Assembly (NCBI RefSeq): GCF_013393325.1
Contig: NZ_QJRC01000104.1
Coordinates: 1-64,000, forward strand
Direction: 5' to 3'
DNA: 64,000 nucleotides
From: Pseudomonas hunanensis
GTDB taxonomy: Bacteria; Pseudomonadota; Gammaproteobacteria; Pseudomonadales; Pseudomonadaceae
This document shows positions 49,817 to 58,814 of the stretch, one piece after another (the stretch's first letter is position 1; every line of letters starts with the position of its first letter). Below the pieces are notes generated by a model that did not search any database, had not been told where the DNA came from, and worked only from the letters and a program-made list of their open reading frames with translations. The position numbers were made by a program, and so were the translations under genes.

Positions 49817-50191
49817 ATGAAAATGCATGTCGCAAGGTTGATGCTGCTCGGCCTGTTCTCGTTCGCGGCGGTGGGCACGGCATCGGCAACACAAATGAAA
49901 GCAGCCGAGGCCGTGGCCCCTGCTGTTCAATCACCCCTGCAGCCAGCCGGCAACCCCTGGTCGAGGGTGGCCAATGCGGCCGTTCTACAGCCGGCCACGC
50001 TGCTGGCGCATGATGACGACCGCTGGCACGACCACCGAAGCGACTGGCGCCGCGAACAGTGGCGGCGTGAACAAGCCCGGCGGGATTGGGAGCGTCGGCG
50101 CGACTGGGAACGGCGCCGTGACTGGGAGCGCCGCCATGAGCGGGCCATGCACCAGCGTCATTACGACGAACACCGTTATTACCGCCGCTGA
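49817..50191 (+). CDS. Small exported protein with tandem RRDWE repeats
   Basis: 124 residues. Signal peptide ends near ASA (about residue 24). The C-terminal third is highly basic and contains three RRDWER repeats, encoded by an 18-bp tandem DNA repeat (about 50080-50138), then a His/Arg/Tyr-rich end. No domain is recognised. It probably acts in the periplasm or envelope. The start is uncertain by two codons, since ATGs occur at 49817 and 49823. Confidence 0.65.
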   Translation: MKMHVARLMLLGLFSFAAVGTASATQMKAAEAVAPAVQSPLQPAGNPWSRVANAAVLQPATLLAHDDDRWHDHRSDWRREQWRREQARRDWERRRDWERRRDWERRHERAMHQRHYDEHRYYRR

Positions 50192-50202
50192 AACTGACGC
50201 CC

Positions 50203-50248
50203 CCCTGTAGGAGCGGCCCAATCGCGACACAAGGCCGCCCCTGCACCG
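50203..50248. repeat. Putida-type repeat 'gtaggagcggcc' pair
   Basis: CTGTAGGAGCGGCC and GGCCGCCCCTGCA face each other across 'caatcgcgacacaa'. Located between convergent small genes. Confidence 0.6.
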
Positions 50249-50254
50249 TCTGCG

Positions 50255-50410
50255 TCAGTCAGCCGGTTTGGCGGCGTCCCCGGCCGCCTCGGCCTCCATT
50301 TTCAAACGGTCAGCCTTGCAAATGTACTTGGGCTTGCGCGGCGCCAGTTTGGCATTGGCCTTTTTGGCATGCGCCTCCAATAGCTGCTTGATCTTCTTAC
50401 GACGGTTCAT
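50255..50410 (-). CDS. Small DUF2986-type protein
   Basis: A 51-residue protein read directly from the minus strand: it begins MNRRKKIKQLLEAHAKKANA, continues with a KPKYICKAD segment and ends AAKPAD. It is very basic and helical at the N terminus, as in DUF2986 proteins of gamma-proteobacteria. Function is unknown; the composition suggests nucleic-acid or ribosome contact. Confidence 0.8.
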   Translation of the reverse strand: MNRRKKIKQLLEAHAKKANAKLAPRKPKYICKADRLKMEAEAAGDAAKPAD

Positions 50411-50560
50411 AGTCCACGGGGCCTGTCAGTGCGGTTTTGCTGGCAACATCATACCCGTGCAACTTGCACGTTGACGCTATTTTCACAGTCAACCGATTAG
50501 CGTCACGCCTTTTCCGGCCACAGGCACATCTGCTGGCCGCCAAGGTACGACGAGGCATAC

Positions 50561-52339
50561 GTGTCACACACTACATCCCCCGCCGCGCACAAGCGCGTGG
50601 ACTGGGCCGGCCTGGGCTGGCTTCTGCTGTTCTTCTGGTACTTCTCCGGCGTCACCCAGGCGTTGTTGCTGTTCAGTGGCACCACCGGCTTTGCCGGTTT
50701 TCGCGATGCGTTCTTCCTCAGCAGCCTGTGGCTGGCCCCGGTGCTGCTGCTGCCCCGCTTCACCCGCGCCACGGCGGCTGTCATCGGCCTGGTATTGTGG
50801 GCCGCATCGCTGGTGGGCCTGAGTTACTTCGGCATCTATCGTCAGGAGTTCTCGCAAAGCGTCATCTTCGTGATGTTCGAGTCCAACACCGCCGAGGCCG
50901 GCGAATACTTCAGCCAGTACTTCAGCGTGTGGCTGGGCCTGGCGCTGCTGCTGTACACGCTGGTTGCAGTACTGCTGTGGAAACGTGTACGCCCCGTCAG
51001 CCTGCCCCTACGCAGCCGCCTGCCGGTGGTGGCCCTGTTGCTGGTGGCCAACCTGGTGTACCCGTTCTACAAGCAGATGGTCACCCAGGAACGCAACTTC
51101 GCCGATGCCGCTGAAAAAGTGCAGCAACGCATGGAGCCCGCAGTGCCTTGGCAACTGTTGGTCGGCTACCGTCAGTATCGCCAGCAACTGGACAACATGC
51201 AGGACTTGCTGGCCCAGAATGCCGCATTGCCCCCACTGCAAAACCTGCGTGACAGCAGCGGCACCGCGCCGCGCACCCTGGTGCTGGTACTGGGCGAGTC
51301 CACCACCCGCGAGCACATGCACCTGTACGGCTACAACCGCGACACCACGCCCAACCTCGACGCGCTGGCCGCCAGCGACAAGGGCCTGACGGTGTTCCGC
51401 GACGTGGTATCGCCACGCCCGTACACCATCGAAGTGATGCAGCAGATCCTCACCTTCGGCGACGAGCAGAACCCGGACCGCTTCCTCACCGACCCGTCGC
51501 TGATCAACCTGATGAAACAGGCAGGCTACAAGACCTTCTGGATCACCAACCAGCAGACCATGACCAAGCGCAACACCATGCTCACCACCTTCTCGCAGCA
51601 GACCGATGCGCCGGTATACCTGAACAACCAGCGCAACCAGAATGCCAGCCAGTACGATGATGTGGTGCTGGCGCCGTTCGAGAAGGCCTTGCAAGACCCT
51701 GCGCCGAACAAGTTCATCATCGTGCACCTGCTGGGCACGCACATGGACTATCGCTTCCGCTATCCCGACGACTATGCCCACTTTACCGACAACACAGGTG
51801 TACCCGGCCAGCTGACCGCGGACCAGGTAAAAACCTACAACTTCTACGACAACGCGGTGCGCTACAACGACTATGTGGTGTCGAGCCTGATCAAACGCTA
51901 CTCGGCCGGCAACCCCAATGGCTTCCTGGTGTACCTGTCCGACCACGGTGAAGATGTGTACAGCTCCGGTGACCACGACCGCCTGGGGCGCAACGAAGGC
52001 GCGCCGACCCGGCCGATGTACACCATCCCGTTCCTGCTATGGACCTCGCCCAGCTGGCAGGCCGAGCACCCACGCGACTTGCAGGCGATGGCCAGCCGCC
52101 CTTACAGCAGCTCGCACCTGATCCATACCCTGTCCGACCTGGCCGGGCTGAGCTATGACCGCTATGAGCCGGCCAAGAGCCTGGTGAGCCCGCAGTTCGT
52201 GGCAGCACCGCGCTGGATCGGTGACCCGTACCGCAAGGATGGCTTGCGCGAATTCGACCACCTGCCGATGGACAAGGCTGCAGGCTTGCAGCAGGCGGCC
52301 AGTAATGGCGAAGAGCAGAACGGCAAGCGCTTGAACTGA
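50561..52339 (+). CDS. Phosphoethanolamine transferase, CptA-like
   Basis: 592 residues from a GTG start with CGAGG seven bases upstream. About five N-terminal membrane segments (about 15-175) precede a periplasmic sulfatase-fold domain. The nucleophile loop is GESTTREHMHLYGYNR with the Ser/Thr at 247-248; zinc ligands are expected in HLLGTHMDY, LSDHGEDVY and GDHDRLG. The GESTTR form fits CptA, which adds phosphoethanolamine to the lipopolysaccharide inner core, more than EptA/MCR (GETAR). A terminator hairpin follows. May contribute to envelope charge and peptide tolerance. Confidence 0.85.
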   Translation: MSHTTSPAAHKRVDWAGLGWLLLFFWYFSGVTQALLLFSGTTGFAGFRDAFFLSSLWLAPVLLLPRFTRATAAVIGLVLWAASLVGLSYFGIYRQEFSQSVIFVMFESNTAEAGEYFSQYFSVWLGLALLLYTLVAVLLWKRVRPVSLPLRSRLPVVALLLVANLVYPFYKQMVTQERNFADAAEKVQQRMEPAVPWQLLVGYRQYRQQLDNMQDLLAQNAALPPLQNLRDSSGTAPRTLVLVLGESTTREHMHLYGYNRDTTPNLDALAASDKGLTVFRDVVSPRPYTIEVMQQILTFGDEQNPDRFLTDPSLINLMKQAGYKTFWITNQQTMTKRNTMLTTFSQQTDAPVYLNNQRNQNASQYDDVVLAPFEKALQDPAPNKFIIVHLLGTHMDYRFRYPDDYAHFTDNTGVPGQLTADQVKTYNFYDNAVRYNDYVVSSLIKRYSAGNPNGFLVYLSDHGEDVYSSGDHDRLGRNEGAPTRPMYTIPFLLWTSPSWQAEHPRDLQAMASRPYSSSHLIHTLSDLAGLSYDRYEPAKSLVSPQFVAAPRWIGDPYRKDGLREFDHLPMDKAAGLQQAASNGEEQNGKRLN

Positions 52340-52361
52340 TGTTTTTTGGTTGAGATCGTTG

Positions 52362-52378
52362 GGGGCGCTTTGCGCCCC
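52362..52378 (+). terminator. Hairpin terminator after the CptA-like gene
   Basis: GGGGCGC-TTT-GCGCCCC, 22 bases after the stop, followed by TTGCG. The T-run is weak. Confidence 0.6.
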
Positions 52379-52435
52379 TTGCGTCACAATGGGCCGCAAA
52401 GCAGCCCCAGGGCCTTAAGCCTTACATCACATAAA

Positions 52436-52462
52436 TTAAATTTAAATTGATTTTAAATTACG
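52436..52462. promoter_or_regulatory. AT-only operator/promoter region of the TetR-exporter operon
   Basis: AATTTAAATT (52439-52448) is a perfect palindrome, followed by TTTTAAATTA. This is the only such AT-rich run near the regulator start (52508), so it is the likely TetR operator. Confidence 0.4.
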
Positions 52463-52507
52463 TGTGCGCGACGCTCTGCTCATTCCCTTGGCCCGCAGAG
52501 CAGCCCC

Positions 52508-53176
52508 ATGTCCACAGCTCCCCGCGAAACCCGCAAGGACGGCGCCGTCACCCGCACCCGCATCCTTGAAGCCGCTGGCGAACTGTTCGCCGCGCTTGGC
52601 TATGCCGAAACCAGCAACAAGGCCGTTGCCGCCAAGGCCGAGGTCGACTTGGCCTCGATCAACTACCACTTTGGCAGCCGCAACGGCCTGTACCTGGCCG
52701 TGCTCGACGAAGCACGCCAGCGTTTCCTCGACCTCAGCGACCTGCAACGCATCACCCAAGGCAACCAACCACCCGCGGACAAGCTGCGCGTGCTGGTAGA
52801 GCTGGTGGTGCACAAAGCCACATCAGCCCGGGACAACTGGCACCTGCGGGTACTGGCCGCGGAAATCCTCGCCCCCAGCCCCCATGGCCAGGCGCACCTG
52901 CAGGCGGCAGCGCCGTTGCGGCTGTCGCTGCTCAGGGCTCTGTTCAGCGAAATCAGCGGTATCCCTGCAAGCGACCCCGCCCTGACCCGCTGCATCCTCT
53001 GCGTCACGGCGCCCTGGGCAATGTTGTTGATCGGCCCGCGCGGTGGCTCTGGCGCGCTGCACGAGATTCTGCAAATGCCGGCCGACGCCGTTGCAGCGCA
53101 GTTGTACCGCTTTGCCCTGGCAGGCCTGCTGGATGCCGGCCAACAGCATGCCCAGGCCCACGCCACACACCGTTGA
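52508..53176 (+). CDS. TetR-family regulator of the adjacent exporter
   Basis: 222 residues. Helix-turn-helix at about 15-60 (RTRILEAAGELFAALGYAETSNKAVAAKA, then YHFGSR). The C-terminal ligand domain resembles the CerR/DUF1956 type. Ten bases separate its stop from the GTG of the exporter gene, so they are co-transcribed, and the TetR protein probably represses both until a drug or metabolite binds. Confidence 0.87.
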   Translation: MSTAPRETRKDGAVTRTRILEAAGELFAALGYAETSNKAVAAKAEVDLASINYHFGSRNGLYLAVLDEARQRFLDLSDLQRITQGNQPPADKLRVLVELVVHKATSARDNWHLRVLAAEILAPSPHGQAHLQAAAPLRLSLLRALFSEISGIPASDPALTRCILCVTAPWAMLLIGPRGGSGALHEILQMPADAVAAQLYRFALAGLLDAGQQHAQAHATHR

Positions 53177-53186
53177 GGTCAGCCCC

Positions 53187-54692
53187 GTGCAACCGATATC
53201 CACCGATACCTCCCCCGCCGCAACGGACGCGCAAACCTCCATCCCACTGCTGCTGGCAGCCCTGATGCTGGTGATGTTCCTGGCCGCACTCGACCAGACC
53301 ATCGTATCGACCGCGCTGCCCACCATCGTCAGCGACCTGGGTGGGTTGCGCTGGCTGTCCTGGGTGGTCACCGCTTACCTGCTGGCCTCCACGGTGGTGG
53401 TGCCACTGTATGGCAAGTTCGGCGACCAGTTCGGCCGCAAGCGTGTGCTTCAGGTCGCCATCGTGGTGTTCCTGCTGGGTTCGGCGTTGTGTGGCGCAGC
53501 GCAGACCATGGCCCAGCTGATTGCCTTTCGTACCCTGCAGGGATTGGGCGGTGGTGGCCTGATGGTGGTGGCGATGGCCGCGATCGGCGATGTCATCCCG
53601 CCCGCCGAACGTGGCCGCTACCAAGGCCTGTTCGGTGGCGTGTTCGGCCTCGCCACAGTGGTCGGGCCACTGATCGGCGGTTTCCTGGTCGAGCACCTGT
53701 CCTGGCATTGGATTTTCTACATCAACCTGCCGCTGGGCCTGTTGGCGCTGTTGGTGATCGGCAGCGTGTTTCGCCCGCATGTGGCCCTGGTGCGGCATGA
53801 GGTGGACTACATCGGTGCATTTTTCCTCACCGTGGCACTGGGTGCCCTGGTGCTCATCACCAGCCTGGGCGGCAGCCTGCTGGCGTGGCAGTCACTGGAC
53901 ATGCTGTGCCTGTCGCTGTTCGCCCTGATCGGCCTGGTCGGTTTCGTCCTCGAGCAACGCCGCGCCGCAGAGCCGATCATGCCGCTGCACCTGTTCCGCC
54001 ACCGCACCTTCGTGCTTGCCGGGCTGATCGGTTTTATCGTCGGGGTATCGCTGTTCGGCGCGGTTACCTTCCTGCCGTTGTACATGCAGGTGGTGAAAGA
54101 CGCCACGCCGACCAGTGCCGGGCTGCAGATGCTGCCGTTGATGGGTGGCCTGCTGGTGGTGTCGGCGATTACCGGGCGACTGATCAGCCGCTGGGGCCGC
54201 TACCGGGTTTTCCCGATCCTTGGCACCCTGCTGCAAGTGGTTGCCCTGGGCCTGCTGAGCCGGCTTGAGCTGGACACGCCCATGGCGCTGATGAACCTGT
54301 ACATGGGCCTTTTGGGCGCCGGCCTGGGCATGGTCATGCAGGTGTTGATCCTGGCGGTGCAGAACAGCGTCGAGCCGCGCCATATGGGCGTGGCCACCTC
54401 CGGGGCGACCTTGTTCCGCTCGATTGGCGGCGCCATCGGCGTTTCGCTGTTCGGCGCGTTGTTCTCGCATGCCCTGCTAGGCGGCCTGGCCAGCGATTTC
54501 GCCGCCAGCGCCGGTGGTCCGGCGAGCCTTTCACCAGCCGCCGTGCACGCCCTGCCCGCCGCCCTGCAACACAGTTACCTGCTGGCGTTTTCCGGGGCGA
54601 TGCATGGCGTGTTCATGCTGGCTGGGGGGATCACCAGCGTGGCCTTCGCACTGTCCTGGTTGCTGCGCGAGGTGCCGCTGCGGCGAGCCTGA
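53187..54692 (+). CDS. DHA2-family drug exporter (EmrB/QacA-like MFS)
   Basis: 501 residues from a GTG with TGAGGT eight bases upstream. About 14 membrane segments. Motif in helix 1, LDQTIVSTALPTIVSDLGG, motif A GKFGDQFGRKRVLQ, and motif C region GLATVVGPLIGGFLVEH are typical of 14-helix proton-driven multidrug exporters. Its last 118 bases overlap, tail to tail, the 3' end of the MFS gene on the other strand. Confidence 0.88.
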   Translation: MQPISTDTSPAATDAQTSIPLLLAALMLVMFLAALDQTIVSTALPTIVSDLGGLRWLSWVVTAYLLASTVVVPLYGKFGDQFGRKRVLQVAIVVFLLGSALCGAAQTMAQLIAFRTLQGLGGGGLMVVAMAAIGDVIPPAERGRYQGLFGGVFGLATVVGPLIGGFLVEHLSWHWIFYINLPLGLLALLVIGSVFRPHVALVRHEVDYIGAFFLTVALGALVLITSLGGSLLAWQSLDMLCLSLFALIGLVGFVLEQRRAAEPIMPLHLFRHRTFVLAGLIGFIVGVSLFGAVTFLPLYMQVVKDATPTSAGLQMLPLMGGLLVVSAITGRLISRWGRYRVFPILGTLLQVVALGLLSRLELDTPMALMNLYMGLLGAGLGMVMQVLILAVQNSVEPRHMGVATSGATLFRSIGGAIGVSLFGALFSHALLGGLASDFAASAGGPASLSPAAVHALPAALQHSYLLAFSGAMHGVFMLAGGITSVAFALSWLLREVPLRRA

Positions 54693-55867
54693 GCAAAGCG
54701 CCGATAGCCCCACAGGGCAACCAGCAACACCAACGCCCCGGCCGCCAACGCCACCTGGAAACCGGCGCTGGCGCCCAACCCGTCGACCACCTGCCCTGAC
54801 GCCACAGCGCCCAATGCCACGCCAACATTCAAGCCGGCCAGCAGCCAGGTCATGCCTTCGGTCAGTTGGCTGGCGGGCACCAGACGCTCCACCAGGGCCA
54901 TGGCCACGATCAGGGTTGGTGCGAAAAACAGCCCGGCCAGCAACACGGCAGCAGCCAACCCGAACAGGTTGCCTGCCAACAGTAGCGGCACGGTACTGGC
55001 CGCCGTCGCCAGGCCGCCGAGCAACAACAGCCTGTGCAAAGGCGCCGCCAGATTCACGGCACCGAACAGCAGGCCCGCCGCGCACGAGCCAATGGCATAG
55101 CACGACAGCACGACACTGGCTGCCGCCGGCATGCCGGCCTGTTCAGCGAATGCCACGCTGACGATATCGACGCTGCCCACGATCACGCCCATGGCCACCA
55201 TCAACAGGACCAGCAGGCGCACGTCCGCCTGAGCGATCACCGCAACCCGCTGGTGGCCGGTCGAGTCATCAGCCTGCAGCGGGGGTTCGCTGCCCGTTTG
55301 CACGACCAAGGCGAATACCCCGATGGCCAGCAACAGCGCGGCGGCCAATGGCCCGGCCTGGGGCAGCAAGGCCACGCTGAGCCCGACCGACAGGGGCGGG
55401 CCGGCGATGAACGTGACCTCATCGAACACCGTTTCCAGCGAAAAGGCACTCTGCAGCTGTGGCGTATCGCGGTACAGCGCCGTCCAGCGCGCCCGTATCA
55501 TTGCCGACAGGCTGGGCATGCAGCCGGCCAGCGCAGCAGCGGGGAACAGGCTCCAGGCCGGCGCCTGCCAAGTGACGCACGCCAGCAGCAACAACAAACC
55601 GGCCACGCTCAGCGCGGTGGCGGCCGGCAACACGCGGCGCTGGCCATGGCGATCGACCAGACGGGAAACCTGTGGCGACAGCAGTGCGTAGGTCAGCACG
55701 AACGTGGCCGCCACCGCTCCGGCCAGGGCGTAGCTGCCGTGCAGTTGCGCGAGCATGGTGATGATACCGATGCCGGTCATGGGCAACGGCAGGCGGGCCA
55801 ACAGACCAGCCAGGGTAAAGCCAAGGGTGCCGCGTGACTGGAACAGCGCGCGGTAGGTCGTGAACAT
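54575..55867 (-). CDS. MFS transporter, overlapping the exporter gene tail to tail
   Basis: 430 residues, about 12 membrane segments (FTLAGLLARLPLPMTGIGI at the start). AAGGAG lies nine bases before the ATG. The last 40 residues, rich in Ser/Asn/Pro and non-hydrophobic, are encoded on the strand opposite the end of the exporter gene. An almost perfect 20-bp inverted repeat lies 33-84 bases before its start. Substrate unknown; its sequence style fits small-molecule efflux (sugar-efflux or drug-type). Confidence 0.82.
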   Translation of the reverse strand: MFTTYRALFQSRGTLGFTLAGLLARLPLPMTGIGIITMLAQLHGSYALAGAVAATFVLTYALLSPQVSRLVDRHGQRRVLPAATALSVAGLLLLLACVTWQAPAWSLFPAAALAGCMPSLSAMIRARWTALYRDTPQLQSAFSLETVFDEVTFIAGPPLSVGLSVALLPQAGPLAAALLLAIGVFALVVQTGSEPPLQADDSTGHQRVAVIAQADVRLLVLLMVAMGVIVGSVDIVSVAFAEQAGMPAAASVVLSCYAIGSCAAGLLFGAVNLAAPLHRLLLLGGLATAASTVPLLLAGNLFGLAAAVLLAGLFFAPTLIVAMALVERLVPASQLTEGMTWLLAGLNVGVALGAVASGQVVDGLGASAGFQVALAAGALVLLVALWGYRRFAQARRSGTSRSNQDSAKATLVIPPASMNTPCIAPENASR

Positions 55868-55899
55868 GGGTCGACTCTCCTTATCGAACGAAAGCACAC

Positions 55900-55951
55900 T
55901 TACATTCATTGCGTATGATTAAAACCCTATTATCATACGCACTGAATGTAA
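55900..55951. promoter_or_regulatory. Large inverted repeat in the MFS promoter
   Basis: A 20-base arm at 55900-55919 (containing TTACATTCA and GCGTATGAT) is inverted at 55932-55951 with one mismatch, across a 12-base AT-rich spacer. The arms lie 33-84 bases before the transporter start. No regulator gene lies beside it. Confidence 0.65.
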
Positions 55952-55997
55952 AGCACTGGGTTCGCAGGAGACGCTCCCACAACGGCTCTATGTAGGG

Positions 55998-56534
55998 TCA
56001 GGCCACAGGCGAACAACTACCCCGCCCGGCACTCCCCCGCACCGCCTCGGCCAGTTTGCGAAGGTTGGCCTGATGCGCATTCACCAGGCTGGTGATGCTG
56101 TTGTCAGCCGCAGTCTGCACCGAGGTGCGGCAGGTCAGCTCAGCCTGCCCCGCCACCTTCAGGCGCCAAACGGCCTCCAGCGAGGCGTAACGCCCCGGCA
56201 CGGTGTCGAAGCGCTGCACATCCACCCGCAAAGCCGCCTTGCCGCCGCCCGCCGGGCCACCCAACTGGTCTTGCAGGGCGCTGCGGAACTCATCCACCAG
56301 GTTGGCCCCCCACCATTCCGTCTCAAGGATGGCCAGGCCGCTCTGCCCTTCGCGTACCACCAACTGTGGGCGGTCGACCTGGGGCGGGACGACCACCCTG
56401 ACCACCTGGATGCGCTGGCCACTGTCACGCGCCGGCTCACTCGGTACCAAGGTGTGGTAGTTGTTCGGCGTACTGCTGCAGCCCCCGAGCCATACCAGCA
56501 GGCTAGCCACACAAACATTGCGTAGTCGTTGCAT
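55998..56534 (-). CDS. pqiC: Lipoprotein component of the Pqi system
   Basis: 178 residues. The lipobox is LGGC with the lipidated Cys at 19. The rest is the YmbA/PqiC fold (VVVPPQVDRPQLVVREG, WWGANLVDEFRSALQDQL). It anchors PqiB needles at the outer membrane in E. coli. Eleven bases follow the pqiB stop, so it is the last gene of the operon. Confidence 0.9.
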   Translation of the reverse strand: MQRLRNVCVASLLVWLGGCSSTPNNYHTLVPSEPARDSGQRIQVVRVVVPPQVDRPQLVVREGQSGLAILETEWWGANLVDEFRSALQDQLGGPAGGGKAALRVDVQRFDTVPGRYASLEAVWRLKVAGQAELTCRTSVQTAADNSITSLVNAHQANLRKLAEAVRGSAGRGSCSPVA

Positions 56535-56545
56535 CGGCTGTCTCC

Positions 56546-58186
56546 TCAGGGCTCAAGGTCTGCGGGCCCGGCCGCTTTCGGCCGGCCACGAATCAGTGAC
56601 TCGGGGTGGCGGCCCAGGTAATCGGCAAGGTCACGCAGCGAACGTGACATGCGTTCCAGCTCATCCAGTGTTTCGCCCATTCGCTCGCGCTGCGGCGAGT
56701 CCTCGGAAATGGCCGAGTTGGCGGTGCGCAGGGTCTTGTGCACTTCGTCCAGCGCCACTTTTACATCCGGCAGTGTCTGGCCATTGAATTGCTTGAGGCT
56801 GGCGCGCAGCTCACGCAGGCTGCCGTCGAGGTTGCCGGCGATGCTTTCCAGCGGCAGCTTGGCAATGCGTTCCACGACCCGCTGCAGCTGCTCCTGCAAC
56901 TGCTCCAGGCTACCCGGCAACGTGGGGATGATGATGGGGTTGGCGGCCATGTCGAAGGCGACTTTGGGGGCATCGGGGTAGAAATCCAGGGAAATGAACA
57001 TCTGCCCGGTGATCAGGTTGCCGCTGCGCGCCTGGGCCCGCAGGCCATGCTCGACAAACGTGCCGATCAGCTCCCGCGCACCATCCATGTCGCCTTCGGT
57101 GTGCTTGAACACCGCCAGCATCTTGCGGTGCACCGGCCCCAGGCGCTGCGGGTAGATTACTGCATCCACCACTACCGGGAAGGTCTGCCTGGCGGCGTCG
57201 TAATCGAGCTGAATAGAGGTAACACGCCCAAACTCCACACCCTTGAACTCCACCGGCGCACCCACCGACAAGCCGCGCATGGCCTGGTCGAAGCGCAGTT
57301 GCAGGTACTGCGCCTGGCCGTGGGGAGGGGCCAGCGCCAAGTCGCGGTCGGCAAATAGCTGGAAGCGGGCCTGGTCGGCAGCTGGCTCGGCTTGCGGGGC
57401 GAAATCGGGCGAACCAAAGGCCAGCCCCCCCACCAGGATCGATGATAACGACTCGGTATCGACCTTCAGCCCGTTGGCGCCAATCTGCATATCGACACCA
57501 CTGGCATTCCAGAAGCGCGTGTCGGCGGTGACGAAGCTGTCGTAGGGGGCTTGCACGAACACGCCAATCTCCACGCCCTTGCCATCGTCCTGCAGCGCAA
57601 AAGAGACCACTTCACCGACCGGGATCTTGCGGTAGTAGATCGATGACCCGACATCCAGCGAGCCCAGATCGCTGGCGGTAAGGACAAAACGCTTGCCCTT
57701 TTCGTCATAGGTGATCGGCGGCGGCAGCTCCAGGCCGACGAAGGACTTTTCCGGCACTTTCGACTCACCGGAATCAGCCCCGATGAAACTGCCCGAAAGC
57801 AGCGTGTCCACCCCGGAAACCCCGCCTACGCCGATGCGCGGTCGCACCACCCAGAAGCGCGCGCCCTGGGTGGCAAAAGAGCGGGCATCGTTGGACAGCT
57901 GCACGTTGGCCACCACGCTCTTCTTGTCCTCGGCCAGGTCCACCGTGGTCACTTCGCCAATCACCACGCTGCGGTATTTCACCTGGGTCTTGTGCGCCAC
58001 CAACCCCTCCCCGCTGTGGAAGGAAATGGTGATCACCGGCCCTTGCTGCATCCAGTTGCGTACCACCAGCGATGCGCCGATCAGGATAGCCAGAATCGGC
58101 ACGATCCAGACCAGCGACACCCCCCAGCGCCGTGTACGCACGTCAACCTGACCTGTACCGTCGCGCTTGTCAGTCTGTTGCCCCAT
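56546..58186 (-). CDS. pqiB: MCE-domain protein of the Pqi intermembrane lipid-transport system
   Basis: 546 residues. A single membrane helix (about 28-46, WIVPILAILIGASLVV) precedes three MlaD/MCE repeats (the first around GEGLVAHKTQVKYRSVVIGEV) and a long C-terminal helical tail (about 435-535) that would form the needle. GGGAGG precedes the ATG, which overlaps the end of the second pqiA gene by 17 bases. It spans the periplasm and moves lipids between membranes. Confidence 0.92.
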   Translation of the reverse strand: MGQQTDKRDGTGQVDVRTRRWGVSLVWIVPILAILIGASLVVRNWMQQGPVITISFHSGEGLVAHKTQVKYRSVVIGEVTTVDLAEDKKSVVANVQLSNDARSFATQGARFWVVRPRIGVGGVSGVDTLLSGSFIGADSGESKVPEKSFVGLELPPPITYDEKGKRFVLTASDLGSLDVGSSIYYRKIPVGEVVSFALQDDGKGVEIGVFVQAPYDSFVTADTRFWNASGVDMQIGANGLKVDTESLSSILVGGLAFGSPDFAPQAEPAADQARFQLFADRDLALAPPHGQAQYLQLRFDQAMRGLSVGAPVEFKGVEFGRVTSIQLDYDAARQTFPVVVDAVIYPQRLGPVHRKMLAVFKHTEGDMDGARELIGTFVEHGLRAQARSGNLITGQMFISLDFYPDAPKVAFDMAANPIIIPTLPGSLEQLQEQLQRVVERIAKLPLESIAGNLDGSLRELRASLKQFNGQTLPDVKVALDEVHKTLRTANSAISEDSPQRERMGETLDELERMSRSLRDLADYLGRHPESLIRGRPKAAGPADLEP

Positions 58187-58814
58187 CAATGCGGCCTCCC
58201 TCGTTGGCATGGCTATCCCAGATCAGGCGTGGATCGAAGCTCATTGCAGAGAACATGGTCAGCACCACCACCATGCCAAAAAACAGGATACCCACCCGTG
58301 GCTCGATGGTGCCCAGCCCGCGCAGTTGCACCAGCGCCGCCACCAGCGCCACCACCATCACGTCGAGCATGGACCAGTAGCCGATCAGCTCGACGAAGCG
58401 GTACAACTGCGAACGCTGTCGGCAAGCCCAGGTGGAACCACGCTGGGCGGTGTACAGCAGCAGGCCGAGGGAGAAAAACTTGATCGCGGGCACACCCACG
58501 CTGGCAATGAAGATGATCAGCGCAATGTCCCAGGCCCCGGCTTCCCAGAATTCCAGCACACCACCGCCAATGGTGCTGTCGCTGCCACTGCCGAGCATTT
58601 CGGTGTGCATCACCGGCAGCAGGTTGGCGGGGATATAGAACACCAGCGCCGCCAGCAGAAACGCCCAGCCACGGCTGATGGCATTGCTCTTGCGTCGGTG
58701 AATGGCCGCGCCGCAACGGTTGCAGGTGTGCGCACCGCCACTCATGTCGCAGGCCTGGCCGCAGCCATGACACAGGCACAAGCCAAGGTCGTCTGCGTTG
58801 GCCGGGGTTGTCAT
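58170..58814 (-). CDS. pqiA: PqiA-domain membrane protein, second half
   Basis: 214 residues. Zinc-ribbon cysteines CLCHGCG and CNRCG, then four membrane segments (AFLLAALVFYIPANLLPVMH and others). Together with the preceding gene it equals the two-domain PqiA of E. coli. The start overlaps the first half's stop as ATGA. Confidence 0.88.
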   Translation of the reverse strand: MTTPANADDLGLCLCHGCGQACDMSGGAHTCNRCGAAIHRRKSNAISRGWAFLLAALVFYIPANLLPVMHTEMLGSGSDSTIGGGVLEFWEAGAWDIALIIFIASVGVPAIKFFSLGLLLYTAQRGSTWACRQRSQLYRFVELIGYWSMLDVMVVALVAALVQLRGLGTIEPRVGILFFGMVVVLTMFSAMSFDPRLIWDSHANEGGRIDGATD

